A stretch of 64,000 bases of DNA from JAODBJ01 sp963782465 (GTDB lineage Bacteria > Actinomycetota > Acidimicrobiia > IMCC26256 > PALSA-610), in NCBI GenBank assembly GCA_963782465.1, contig CAWAJR010000007.1:310001-374000 (forward strand), given 5' to 3'. A model generated the notes under the pieces. It was given only the letters and a program-made list of their open reading frames with translations. It had not been told where the DNA came from and made no database searches. Positions 7,745-15,676 of this stretch are shown here, piece after piece; positions within the stretch are counted from its first letter, which is position 1; the number at the start of each line of letters is the position of its first letter. The position numbers and the translations under genes were made by a program.

Positions 7745-7781
7745 GCGTCGATAGCTATCGCTATCCGATAGCTATCGACGC
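7745..7781. terminator. Nested palindrome between convergent genes, probable bidirectional terminator
   Basis: GCGTCGATAGCTATCG (7745-7760) and CGATAGCTATCGACGC (7766-7781) are perfect inverted repeats of 16 bases around a CTATC loop. Each arm contains the 12-base self-palindrome CGATAGCTATCG, so the site is two copies of one palindrome. It sits between the DUF523 stop (7738) and the PPOX stop (7786). Position favours a bidirectional terminator; the nested symmetry would also suit a protein-binding site. Confidence 0.7.
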
Positions 7782-7785
7782 CTGT

Positions 7786-8211
7786 CTAAGTGAGGAGTTT
7801 GGCGAAGTCGAAGGTGCGCCAGTGCTCGGGGGTGAGGTGCACGGTGACGGTCTGGGGCGTGTTCGGGTTCGCGTCGTTGTAGAGCTTGCCGATCTCGGGG
7901 CCGAGGTAGCGGGTCGCGAGTTCGAGCGAGTCGTGCGAAGCGAGTTCGATGCGCACCGGGCCCTCGACGCTCACGTACTTGTACGGGGGCGTCTCGTCCT
8001 GCACGGTGACCGTGGCGCGGCCGGTGTGTTCCAGCAGGTCGGCCTTGAGCGAGTCGGCGTCCATACCGAACACGAACTCGCCGTTTTCCCAGAGGTACCA
8101 GATCGGGATCGCGAGCGGCCCACGACCGGGTTCGTCGATGGCGAGGACCGCGACCCGCACGTCGGCGACGAACGATTCGCGTTCCGCCCGGCTCATGCTG
8201 CCCTTCGCCAT
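7786..8211 (-). CDS. PPOX-class FMN/F420-binding split-barrel protein
   Basis: The 141-residue product is a pyridoxamine 5'-phosphate oxidase-like split barrel. It shows VRVAVLAIDEPGRGPLAIPIWYLWENGEF (two leading strands, residues about 18-46), a phosphate-binding segment SLKADLLEHTGRATVTVQDE (about 54-73) and the conserved YKYVSVEGPV strand (about 77-86). Family members bind FMN or F420 and act on small cytoplasmic substrates; the one used here is unknown. The ATG at 8211 has a strong GGGAGG ahead of it. It is a second, different PPOX protein from that at 511-921 and ends against the palindromic terminator. Confidence 0.85.
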   Translation of the reverse strand: MAKGSMSRAERESFVADVRVAVLAIDEPGRGPLAIPIWYLWENGEFVFGMDADSLKADLLEHTGRATVTVQDETPPYKYVSVEGPVRIELASHDSLELATRYLGPEIGKLYNDANPNTPQTVTVHLTPEHWRTFDFAKLLT

Positions 8212-8267
8212 GCGTCCCTCCCGAGGTAGCCCGGCCGCGACGCTACGCCGCCTAGCCTTGCCGCCTC

Positions 8268-8343
8268 GGGCGTTTAGCTCAGTTGGAAGAGCATCGGCCT
8301 TACAAGCCGAAGGTCGCGGGATCGAGACCCGCAGCGCCCACCA
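8268..8343 (+). tRNA. tRNA-Val (UAC)
   Basis: A full cloverleaf can be drawn: acceptor GGGCGTT pairing with AGCGCCC (one G-U), D stem GCTC/GAGC, anticodon stem TCGGC/GCCGA with loop CTTACAA (anticodon TAC at 8301-8303) and T stem GCGGG/CCCGC. The discriminator is A8340 and CCA is encoded at 8341-8343. The T loop reads ATCGAGA, so the usual T at position 54 is A. The 3' end overlaps the antisense tail of the small HTH gene at 8300-8653. Confidence 0.96.
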
Positions 8344-8653
8344 GATCGTCGGCGACGAGGCGGCCACCGGTCGAAAGGGTGACGACCGTGCACGCGGGCT
8401 CGTCGGCCGACGACACTCGGATGAGCAGCCCGCGGCGTGCGAGCCGGTCGACGAAGGCGGCGACCGTGGCTCGGTTCTGCGACAGCGATTCCGCGAGCAC
8501 TTCGATCGGCTGTGGCCCGGACGCCAGCACGAGGGCGAGGAGGCGATGTTCGGAAGTGGTGAGGTTCGATACCACCGGGGGCCACGTCGCTGATCGTCGA
8601 TCGGCGCCGGCCTCGCCGGTTCGGAGTTCAGATGGTGGTCGATTGTCGGGCAT
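8300..8653 (-). CDS. Small winged-helix (MarR-like) regulator overlapping the tRNA
   Basis: The 117-residue product carries a MarR-like winged helix: LTTSEHRLLALVLAS (residues about 30-44), the recognition region LAESLSQNRATVAAFVDRLARRGLL (about 51-75) and a wing with CTVVTLSTGGR (about 85-95). Dimerisation helices are missing at both ends, so it is shorter than a normal MarR. The last 15 or so codons are antisense to the 3' half of tRNA-Val, which is unusual and may mean the C terminus is truncated or shifted. Its start lies inside the universal stress gene by 26 bases, implying co-translation. Confidence 0.6.
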   Translation of the reverse strand: MPDNRPPSELRTGEAGADRRSATWPPVVSNLTTSEHRLLALVLASGPQPIEVLAESLSQNRATVAAFVDRLARRGLLIRVSSADEPACTVVTLSTGGRLVADDLVGAAGLDPATFGL

Positions 8654-9086
8654 GCAGGCTCGCGGTGTGGAGTGGGACGACGACGAGGGGGATGTCGACG
8701 CGGTGCTCGAGCCGGCGTTCGAGGCTGCCGAGCACCATGTCGTGCAGCGCGTTGTGACGCGCGCCACCGATGACGATCAGGTCGGCGCGAAATCTGCGGG
8801 CGGCGGCCGCAAGCTCGTGGGCGGGATCGCCGCGGACGACTTCGAGTTCGGCCGACACGCCGCGGTCGCGCAGATGCCCGATCACGTCGCGCGAGTAGGC
8901 GCGCCGTAACCCTCTGAGGTAGGTGTCGGAGTTCGCTTGCACGCTCGACACCATCAGCAGCCCGACGCGCGGTTCCACGTGCACGACGAGCACTTCGATC
9001 GGTACGTCGGCCGCGAAACGTTCGATCCACTCGACGAGTGAAGCGGCGTCAGCCCGAGTTTCACATCCTGCGACTATTCGTTTCAT
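8628..9086 (-). CDS. Universal stress protein-like protein
   Basis: The 152-residue product has the UspA-like alpha/beta fold: an N-terminal MKRIVAGCE strand, a middle EVLVVHVEP strand (residues about 31-39) and, near residue 105, LIVIGGARHNALHDMVLGSLERRLEHRVDIPLVVVP. The usual ATP-binding pattern Gx2Gx9G(S/T) reads here GGARHNALHDMVLGSLE, so the first glycines are shifted and ATP binding is doubtful. It lies between two MarR-type regulators in one operon, 28 bases from the upstream one. The role is probably stress related, but no ligand is known. Confidence 0.75.
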   Translation of the reverse strand: MKRIVAGCETRADAASLVEWIERFAADVPIEVLVVHVEPRVGLLMVSSVQANSDTYLRGLRRAYSRDVIGHLRDRGVSAELEVVRGDPAHELAAAARRFRADLIVIGGARHNALHDMVLGSLERRLEHRVDIPLVVVPLHTASLHARQSTTI

Positions 9087-9114
9087 ACGTCTTCCTCAAT
9101 GAGAGCGAGGTGAG

Positions 9115-9633
9115 TCATGTGGTCCAGCCGAGCTTCCATGCGTGATCCGGTAGTTCGCCCGCGGCGTCCGCGAAGGTTGCGAACGCTTGCACGATGCGTC
9201 GTTGGACGCTGGCTTCGAGCTGGCCGAGGATTCGCCTGATTTCCTTGCGCCGGCGGGTGCTGACGGTGCGAACGAGCCCCTGACCGTCGGCGCTGAGCCT
9301 GACCGTGACTTCGCGGCGGCTTTCGACCGAAGTCGTCCGTTCGATCAGGCCTTTCGCGATCAGGCGATCGCACAATCGGGTTGCCGTCGAGGGATGGATC
9401 TCGAGGACCTCGGCCAGGCTCCCGACGTTCTGTTCGCCGTTGGCGGCGAGGACGACAAGGGCGCGGTACTGGCGGAGGGTGATTTCCGACTCGACGGCCG
9501 CAAGCGAACGGGCCGCGACCCCGACGAGCGCGCGCGACACGACGAGTACGTGGTCGGTCGCTTCGTCGAGCAGCGCCTCTCGTTGGGAGTTCTTCTCTCG
9601 AGTCGACGCCCGAGTCGTAGCTGAGTTCGACAT
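9115..9633 (-). CDS. MarR family transcriptional regulator
   Basis: The 172-residue product is a full MarR protein: helix SRALVGVAARSLAAVESEITLRQYRALVVLA (residues about 33-63), recognition helix region VGSLAEVLEIHPSTATRLCDRLIAKGLIERTTS (about 70-102) and wing VESRREVTVRLSADG (about 102-116). The ATG at 9633 was chosen over one at 9666 because the promoter-like TACACT (minus strand) and the sequence around AACGTT (about 9647-9652) lie just upstream. It is divergent from the NuoF-like gene (start 9726), leaving about 90 bases for shared control. MarR proteins usually repress their own operon and the divergent gene, with release by a small ligand. Confidence 0.9.
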   Translation of the reverse strand: MSNSATTRASTREKNSQREALLDEATDHVLVVSRALVGVAARSLAAVESEITLRQYRALVVLAANGEQNVGSLAEVLEIHPSTATRLCDRLIAKGLIERTTSVESRREVTVRLSADGQGLVRTVSTRRRKEIRRILGQLEASVQRRIVQAFATFADAAGELPDHAWKLGWTT

Positions 9634-9725
9634 ATGTGTAGTGTAGCAAACGTTGTTGATAGGCACGGGTCAATGGGGTAATCGGCAAATGTCTGTCCCT
9701 CTTGAGGTCATGGAAAGGAAGACTT

Positions 9726-11203
9726 GTGAAAGCCGTACCGCGCCTGCTCCACCCCGTTGCTGTGCGTACGTTCGAGGACTACATCGCCGAGGGTGGCGGC
9801 GGAGGTTTGCGAGCCGCGGAGTTGCTCGGTCCCGACGGTGTGATGGACGAGCTCGAGGCGTCGCGGCTGCGGGGCCGCGGTGGTGCCGGCTTCCCGACCG
9901 CGCGCAAATGGCGCACAGTGCAGGCCTACGCGTCGAGCGACGTTCGGACCTCGGTCGTGGTGAACGCCGCCGAAGGCGAGCCCGGCACGTTCAAAGATCG
10001 CACCATTCTTCGCAATGATCCCTACCAGGTGATCGAGGGCGCGCTCATCGCGGCCCGCACCCTCGACGCCGACCACGTGATCATTGGTACGAAGCGGGCA
10101 TTCAAGCGAGAGGTCGCGCTGCTGGAACACGCGATCGAAGATGTCCGCCGGGCCGGTTGGGCCGACGGCGTGCGTATCGAAGTCTTCCAGGGCCCGAAGG
10201 AATACCTCTACGGCGAGGAGACGGCACTGCTCGAGACCGTCGACGGTCGCTACCCGTTCCCGCGGATCGCGCCCCCTACCGGCGGGGCGTACGGGAAGTC
10301 GTCACGACCGAAACCGCGGTGACGTCCGGGAGCGGCTACTCGGCTCGCGTCGTCATGGCCGGGCCCGACGAGGACCTCGAGGCGCCGCCGACGCTCGTCG
10401 ACAACGTCGAGACGCTCGCGAACGTCACCTGGATCCTCGCCAAGGGCGCGGGCTGGTTCAGGGGCGCCGGAACCCCGGAGTCGGCGGGCACCATCGTCTG
10501 CACGGTGACCGGATCGACCCGCCGCCACGGCGTGGCCGAAGTGCCGTTCGGTACCCCGCTGCGCGAAGTGATCGAGCAGATCGGCGGCGGCGCCCGAACC
10601 GGGCGCCGTCTCACCGCGGTGCTCCCGGGGGTTTCGAACGCGTTCGTGCCGGCGCGCCTGTTCGACACGCCGGTGACCTACGAAGCGTTCAAGGCCATCG
10701 GTAGCGGCCTCGGATCGGCCGGCTTCATCGTGTTCGACGACCGAGACGACCTCGTGGCCGCGGCCGCCGGCGCATCACGGTTCCTCGCGGTCGAGTCGTG
10801 CGGGCAGTGCGTGCCGTGCAAGCTCGACGGCCTGCGGATCGCGGACCTGCTCGGAAAGTTGTGCCGGAACGAGCTGAGCGTGCACGAGTTCGGTGTGCTG
10901 CGCCGCAAGGTGACGACTGTCGCCGACAGCGCTCGTTGCGCGCTCGCCACGCAACAGCAGACCCTCATCTCGAGCATGCTCGCGCTGTACGCGGGCGAGA
11001 CCGAGGCGCACATCAAGAAGGAGGCCCGGCCCGTCGAGCCCGCGTTGGTCGCCGAGCTCATCGACATCCGCCGTGGTGCCGCGGTCGTCGACGAACACCA
11101 CGCGGCGAAGCAGCCCGACTGGAGTTTCAACGCGGTGCCGTCGGGCAAGGCGCCGGCGGCACGCTTCGGCGAACACCGCGACCCGCAGCTGCTCGACGAG
11201 TAA
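9726..11203 (+). pseudogene. NuoF-like NADH-binding flavoprotein, reading frame interrupted by a missing base
   Basis: The product is homologous to NuoF and to the beta subunits of formate dehydrogenases and hydrogenases, which take electrons between NADH and FeS clusters through FMN. The first frame has LRGRGGAGFPTARKW (FMN/NADH site), VVNAAEGEPGTFKDR and YLYGEETALLE. The second frame has PPTLVDNVETLANV, the SLBB region and SCGQCVPCKLDG (cluster ligands, fourth cysteine in ARCALATQQQ). The break is at the C run 10272-10276; one more C gives RIAPPYRRGV and about 492 residues in one frame. The GTG start follows AAAGGAAG. Its partner could be the oxidoreductase at 2371-4656. A homopolymer error is the likely cause. 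Confidence 0.85.
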
Positions 11204-11265
11204 GGCCGGGGCGCGGCCGGCGGCGGGAGTCGATTCCCACCCACCGGAAGTGCGAAGGTAGCGAC

Positions 11266-13014
11266 GTGCCGGTCGTCGACGTGGTGGAGGAGTTGCGAGG
11301 CTACGGCGCCGGGCGCGGCGAGTTCGTCGCGCTGGCGCTCGCGCCCGACGCTGGTGTCGCGATGGCGACGGGCGCGGGCACCGTCGTCGTCCCGGGCACC
11401 CACGGCGAAAGCGCCGGCACGGTGCAGCGAGCGGAGGAGGTGCTGCGCCCGCGCTGGGTGATCTGGTCGAGCGCGACGGTGGCGCCGCTCGTCGCCGCGG
11501 GCACGCGCGTCGCAACCGCGTGGGACCTCGCGGCCGCGCACCGCTTGCTCTTCGGCGGGTGGCAAGCCGGGCCCGATCGCATCTGGGCGCAGTTGCACGA
11601 GCTTCCCCTCGACGGGCTCCCGACAACGCGACCGCTCGATCTCTTCAGCGCGGGAGTGACCGGGGACGACACGCCCGACGAACCCGTGCGCAGCGACGGG
11701 TACCTGCGAGCCGACTGGGCGGCGGGTGCGTGGGCGACGAGCATGGAGCGCGCCGGTCGTTGGGCGGCCCTGGCGCTGCCCATCGCCGAAGCGCAGCAGG
11801 CGAGACTGGCCGCGCTGGCGGCCGGCCCGAGAGCGGTCGCGACGGCGCGGATCGAATCGGCAGCCGAACTCCTGGGCGCCGAGCTTTCCTTCGACGGTTT
11901 GCCGATGAACCGCGCCGTCGCCGAATCGCTCATCGCGTCGTTCGTCGGCCCGCGCCCGCGATCAGAAGCCGAAGCCGCCGACCAGCGCGCGCGGCGCGAC
12001 GTCGCGGTGCTGCAACACGCGCCGGCCGGCAGCGAATGCGATCTCCGCAGCTCCGCACAGGTGAGGTCGTTGTTGCATCGCGTGGGTATCGACGTGCCCG
12101 ACACGCGTGCCTTTCGCTTGAAACCGCTGCGCGACGCGCATCCGCTCGTCGGAGCCCTCCTCGACTGGCGCCGCGCCGAACGCGTCGCGACGACCTACGG
12201 TTACTCGTGGCTCGACGAGCACGTCGACGCCGATGGTCGGTTGCGCGGCGAATGGTCGGCTTCCGACGGCGCCGCCGGCCGGATGACCGCGTCGGCTGGA
12301 TTGCACAACCTGCCGGCCGACATGCGCGACGCGGTGCAAGCCGAAGCCGGCCACGTATTCGTACGCGCCGACCTCGGCCAGATCGAACCTCGCGTCCTCG
12401 CGGCGGTCTCGAACGATCGGGCACTGGCCGTGGCGACCCGGCAAGACGACATGTACGCGCCGGTCGCGCAAGAACTCGGCGTCGATCGTGCCACCGCGAA
12501 GGTCGCGGTACTCGGCGCGATGTACGGCCAGACGACCGGCCACGGCGCGCAGGCCCTGCGCGGTCTCGATGCCGCATACCCCGTCGCGATGGAATACCTG
12601 CGAGAAGCCGATCGCGCCGCGCAGGCCGGTCGCCCGCTCCGCACCTTCGGCGGGCGCCTGATCGCGCTGGGCCCGATCGACGCCGGCGACGACGTCAGCG
12701 AACGTGACGCGCGGGCGCGTGCCGCGGCTCGCGGCCGGTACGGGCGCAACGCGATGGTGCAAGGAGCCGCGGCCGAACTGTTCAAGACCTGGGCGGTCAC
12801 CGTTCGGGCGCGCAGCGCGCCGTTCGCCGCGCGAATCGTGTTGTGCCTGCACGACGAACTGCTCGTGCACGCCGCGGTGGCCCACGCCGACGCAGTCGCG
12901 CGATTGCTCGACGACGGGTTGCAAGAGGCGGCGTACCGGTTTGTTCCGGAAAGCTCGGTCCGTTTCGTCGCCGAGGTCAGCGTCGTCGACCGGTGGTCCG
13001 ACGCCAAAGCGTGA
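11266..13014 (+). CDS. Family A DNA polymerase with degenerate exonuclease domain (actinobacterial type)
   Basis: The 582-residue product is a PolA-like DNA polymerase lacking the 5' nuclease domain. Motif A appears as VRADLGQIEPRVLAA (near residue 367), motif B as AKVAVLGAMYGQTTG (near residue 412) and motif C as LHDELLVHA (near residue 528). The N-terminal 200 residues correspond to the 3'-5' exonuclease-like domain, but I do not see intact acidic motifs there. This matches the actinobacterial proteins annotated as bifunctional 3'-5' exonuclease/DNA polymerase of about 550-580 residues. The likely role is repair or lesion synthesis. The start is a GTG with only a weak GAAGG ahead, chosen because similarity begins there. 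Confidence 0.88.
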   Translation: MPVVDVVEELRGYGAGRGEFVALALAPDAGVAMATGAGTVVVPGTHGESAGTVQRAEEVLRPRWVIWSSATVAPLVAAGTRVATAWDLAAAHRLLFGGWQAGPDRIWAQLHELPLDGLPTTRPLDLFSAGVTGDDTPDEPVRSDGYLRADWAAGAWATSMERAGRWAALALPIAEAQQARLAALAAGPRAVATARIESAAELLGAELSFDGLPMNRAVAESLIASFVGPRPRSEAEAADQRARRDVAVLQHAPAGSECDLRSSAQVRSLLHRVGIDVPDTRAFRLKPLRDAHPLVGALLDWRRAERVATTYGYSWLDEHVDADGRLRGEWSASDGAAGRMTASAGLHNLPADMRDAVQAEAGHVFVRADLGQIEPRVLAAVSNDRALAVATRQDDMYAPVAQELGVDRATAKVAVLGAMYGQTTGHGAQALRGLDAAYPVAMEYLREADRAAQAGRPLRTFGGRLIALGPIDAGDDVSERDARARAAARGRYGRNAMVQGAAAELFKTWAVTVRARSAPFAARIVLCLHDELLVHAAVAHADAVARLLDDGLQEAAYRFVPESSVRFVAEVSVVDRWSDAKA

Positions 13015-13068
13015 CCCCTGTTTGCAGCGCTGAGCGCGCTTCGCGGCCGCCGTGGCTGCAAACCGGGG
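13015..13068. terminator. Long hairpin after the DNA polymerase gene
   Basis: GTTTGCAGC (13020-13028) pairs with GCTGCAAAC (13055-13063). After one mismatch the outer CCCC and GGGG also pair, giving a stem of about 13 base pairs with a 26-base GC-rich loop. It starts directly at the polymerase stop codon. There is no T run, so it may work with Rho or as an mRNA 3' end protector. Confidence 0.5.
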
Positions 13069-13199
13069 TTCGGGGGCGGCGTTGCGTTAAGAGACCCTCA
13101 AGTCTCGGTGTGACCTCGGTACCCGGCCTCACTCGGTCGCGAATGCGTGCCGAAGACGGAGGACCGGCAGTTGCCGGGTTCCGTTGAAGGGAAGAGGAC

Positions 13200-13367
13200 A
13201 TGAGTATCTCAGGCGTCGGCGCAGCCAACTATGTGTCGCAGGTCCATCCACAACACGTCGCGCGCACCGCGCCTCGCCAGAGCACGCCCGCGGTGGCGGC
13301 CGCCGGCCGCGATGCCGACGGCGACAACGACGGAAGCAAGGGCGGGACGGTCGACATCCGCGCGTAG
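13200..13367 (+). CDS. Short Asp/Gly-rich protein with a DADGDNDG motif
   Basis: This is a 55-codon gene starting at an ATG with GAAGGGAAGAGG directly upstream, so translation is likely. Its N-terminal half is Ser/Ala/Gln rich. The C-terminal half ends in GRDADGDNDGSKGG followed by TVDIRA. The alternating acidic residues resemble an EF-hand-like calcium loop, and similar short proteins ending in an acidic DGDxDG block plus a small hydrophobic tail occur widely without known function. There is no signal peptide. It stands alone between the polymerase terminator and the convergent STAS gene, five bases from its stop. I trust it as a gene but not any role. Confidence 0.6.
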   Translation: MSISGVGAANYVSQVHPQHVARTAPRQSTPAVAAAGRDADGDNDGSKGGTVDIRA

Positions 13368-13372
13368 CGCGG

Positions 13373-13909
<537 letters not shown>

Positions 13910-13972
13910 CGGCCAGCAGGCGCGAGAGGGAGTACGGGCCGAGGAATTCGGGTTCGCCGGGCGCGACCAGGG

Positions 13973-15127
13973 CTACTCGGGTGGCGGTGCTTCGGTGATG
14001 GGGACGCGGTAGTAGTCGAACGTGGTCGCCACCACGGCTGCGGTCGGCACCGCGACGAACGCGCCGACGATGCCGCCGAGCACACCGCCGACTGCGAGCG
14101 CCAGCAGTACCGCGACGGGGTGGAGCTTCACCGCGCGGCCCAGCACCAACGGCCCGACCAGGTACCCCTCGACGTTGTGGATCAGGATCGTGATCGCGAT
14201 GACGATGATCGCGACGACGGGGCCCTTCGCGACGAGCGCGATCAATGCCGCGAGCACACCGACCGCGATCGCACCGACGATCGGGAAGAACCCGCCGAAG
14301 AAGGTGAGCACGCCGATCGGCACCGCCAGCGGGACACGCAGGATCACCAGGCCGAGTGTCATCAGTAACCCGTTCACGAGCCCGTTCATCGCAGTGCCCC
14401 GGATGTAACCGCTCAGCGTTGCCCAGGTGCGCCGCCCGAGTTCGCGCGCGTCGTCGTGACGGGCTGGTGGGACGAGACGCAGGAAGGATCCCGCGAGACG
14501 TTCACCGTCTTTCACGAAGAAGAACGTGAGCACGAGGCTGAGCAGCACGCCGGTGACGATCTCGCCCACCAGCGGCGCCTCGCGAACCGCGACGCCGCCG
14601 GCGTTGGTCTTGAACGAGTCGCCGAAGTTCTTGAAGTCTTTCTTGACGTCTTTGCGTGACAGGTGGAACGGGCCGGTCACCAGCCAGTTCTGCACCCGGT
14701 CGACGCCGCTGGTCGTCGAGTTCTGCAACGCCTTCGAGTCGTGCGCGACGTTGGGCGCGAGCGTGGCGCCGATCACGCCGAGCACGAGGATGGCGAGCAG
14801 GAAGACGGTCCAGGTCGCGAGGGCGGGGGGCCAGCCGCGTTGGCGCAACCAACGCGACGGCGGGATGAGGACGGTCGAGATGAACAGGGCGACGACGACC
14901 GGTACGACCACCACGAGAATGCGGCTGAGCGCGGCGCCGACGAACAGGATCGCCGCCGCGACGACGAGCAACCGCCATCCGATCTGCGCGGCGCGGTCGA
15001 GCCAGCCCGGTACGGCCGCAACCTCACGGTCGGGGTCGGCCCGGCGGACCGGATCAACCCGGCGGCCTCGGCGCCGAGGACCAATGTCACCGCTCGCGGA
15101 TTCGATGCCAGGTCCTCCCGCTTGCAC
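13973..15127 (-). CDS. AI-2E family transporter (putative permease)
   Basis: The 384-residue polytopic membrane protein has about eight hydrophobic segments, including WRLLVVAAAILFVGAAL (near residue 51), VLLSLVLTFFFVKDGERL (near residue 195) and GVLTFFGGFFPIVGAIAVG (near residue 274). The last is followed by the family hallmark HNVEGYLVGPLVLGR near residue 317. Members of this family export small molecules such as AI-2 or act as ion antiporters; the substrate here is unknown. The first 45 residues are basic, so the true start may be later. It diverges from the DUF3024 gene across a 30-base perfect palindrome. Confidence 0.88.
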   Translation of the reverse strand: MQAGGPGIESASGDIGPRRRGRRVDPVRRADPDREVAAVPGWLDRAAQIGWRLLVVAAAILFVGAALSRILVVVVPVVVALFISTVLIPPSRWLRQRGWPPALATWTVFLLAILVLGVIGATLAPNVAHDSKALQNSTTSGVDRVQNWLVTGPFHLSRKDVKKDFKNFGDSFKTNAGGVAVREAPLVGEIVTGVLLSLVLTFFFVKDGERLAGSFLRLVPPARHDDARELGRRTWATLSGYIRGTAMNGLVNGLLMTLGLVILRVPLAVPIGVLTFFGGFFPIVGAIAVGVLAALIALVAKGPVVAIIVIAITILIHNVEGYLVGPLVLGRAVKLHPVAVLLALAVGGVLGGIVGAFVAVPTAAVVATTFDYYRVPITEAPPPE

Positions 15128-15192
15128 GCATGCTGCGCCGGTACGCGGAGCGCCCGGGCGTCGATCCTATTGCCGGTGGGCGGGCAACGAGG

Positions 15193-15222
15193 GGAGCATC
15201 GAGGATCGATCCTCGATGCTCC
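15193..15222. repeat. Perfect 30-base palindrome in a divergent intergenic region
   Basis: GGAGCATCGAGGATC is followed directly by its exact reverse complement, with no loop, centred at 15207/15208. It lies 65 bases upstream of the AI-2E transporter start and 62 bases upstream of the DUF3024 start. A loopless palindrome between divergent starts suits a dimeric repressor operator better than a terminator. No regulator gene is next to it. Confidence 0.75.
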
Positions 15223-15283
15223 GGGCTCGGCGACGGCGAGGCCGCCCCGGCGATGACGGGACGGGGGAGGCGGACGACCTACG

Positions 15284-15646
15284 GTGGCGCTCATGCCGAG
15301 CCGGCCGTCTGCACTGCCCGAGATCGCCGTCGCCACCGTTCGTCGTTACTGCGAGGCGAAGGTTCCGGCGCGCTACCGAGACGAGCTGCGCGTCGAATAC
15401 CACACGCGCGGCAAGCACATCACCATCTACGAGTGCCGCCCGCCGTGGAAACCCGACCTCGGGCCCGACTGGACGCGCCAGCCCGTCGCGCAACTCCGTT
15501 ACGACCCGAGTGATCACCACTGGCGGCTCTACTGCGCCGACCGCAACGGCCGCTGGCGTTTCTACGAACCGGCGAAGCCGACACCTCGCCTCGACGAACT
15601 CATTGCCGAGATCGACGCAGACCGCACTGGCATCTTCTGGGGTTGA
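15284..15646 (+). CDS. DUF3024 family protein
   Basis: The 120-residue product is a small soluble protein of the DUF3024 type: an N-terminal helix (IAVATVRRYCEAKVPAR), then a hairpin with ELRVEYHTRGKHITIYECRPPW near residue 35, the aromatic-rich LRYDPSDHHWRLYCADRNGRW near residue 70 and a C-terminal helix ending TGIFWG. Function is unknown for the whole family. The GTG at 15284 has GGGGGAGG 13 bases upstream; the ATG at 15293 is an alternative. The gene stands alone and its neighbours give no hint. Confidence 0.82.
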   Translation: MALMPSRPSALPEIAVATVRRYCEAKVPARYRDELRVEYHTRGKHITIYECRPPWKPDLGPDWTRQPVAQLRYDPSDHHWRLYCADRNGRWRFYEPAKPTPRLDELIAEIDADRTGIFWG

Positions 15647-15676
15647 GCCACGGCCAAGACGGCGCCGGCCCGACGT

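Noticed and set aside
8268..8343. Phage attachment site at tRNA-Val
   Set aside because: I found no integrase and no direct repeat of the tRNA end in the window.
10272..10276. Programmed ribosomal frameshift in the NuoF-like gene
   Set aside because: There is no heptameric slippery site with a downstream structure, and six other genes carry similar breaks in G/C runs, so an indel error is simpler.
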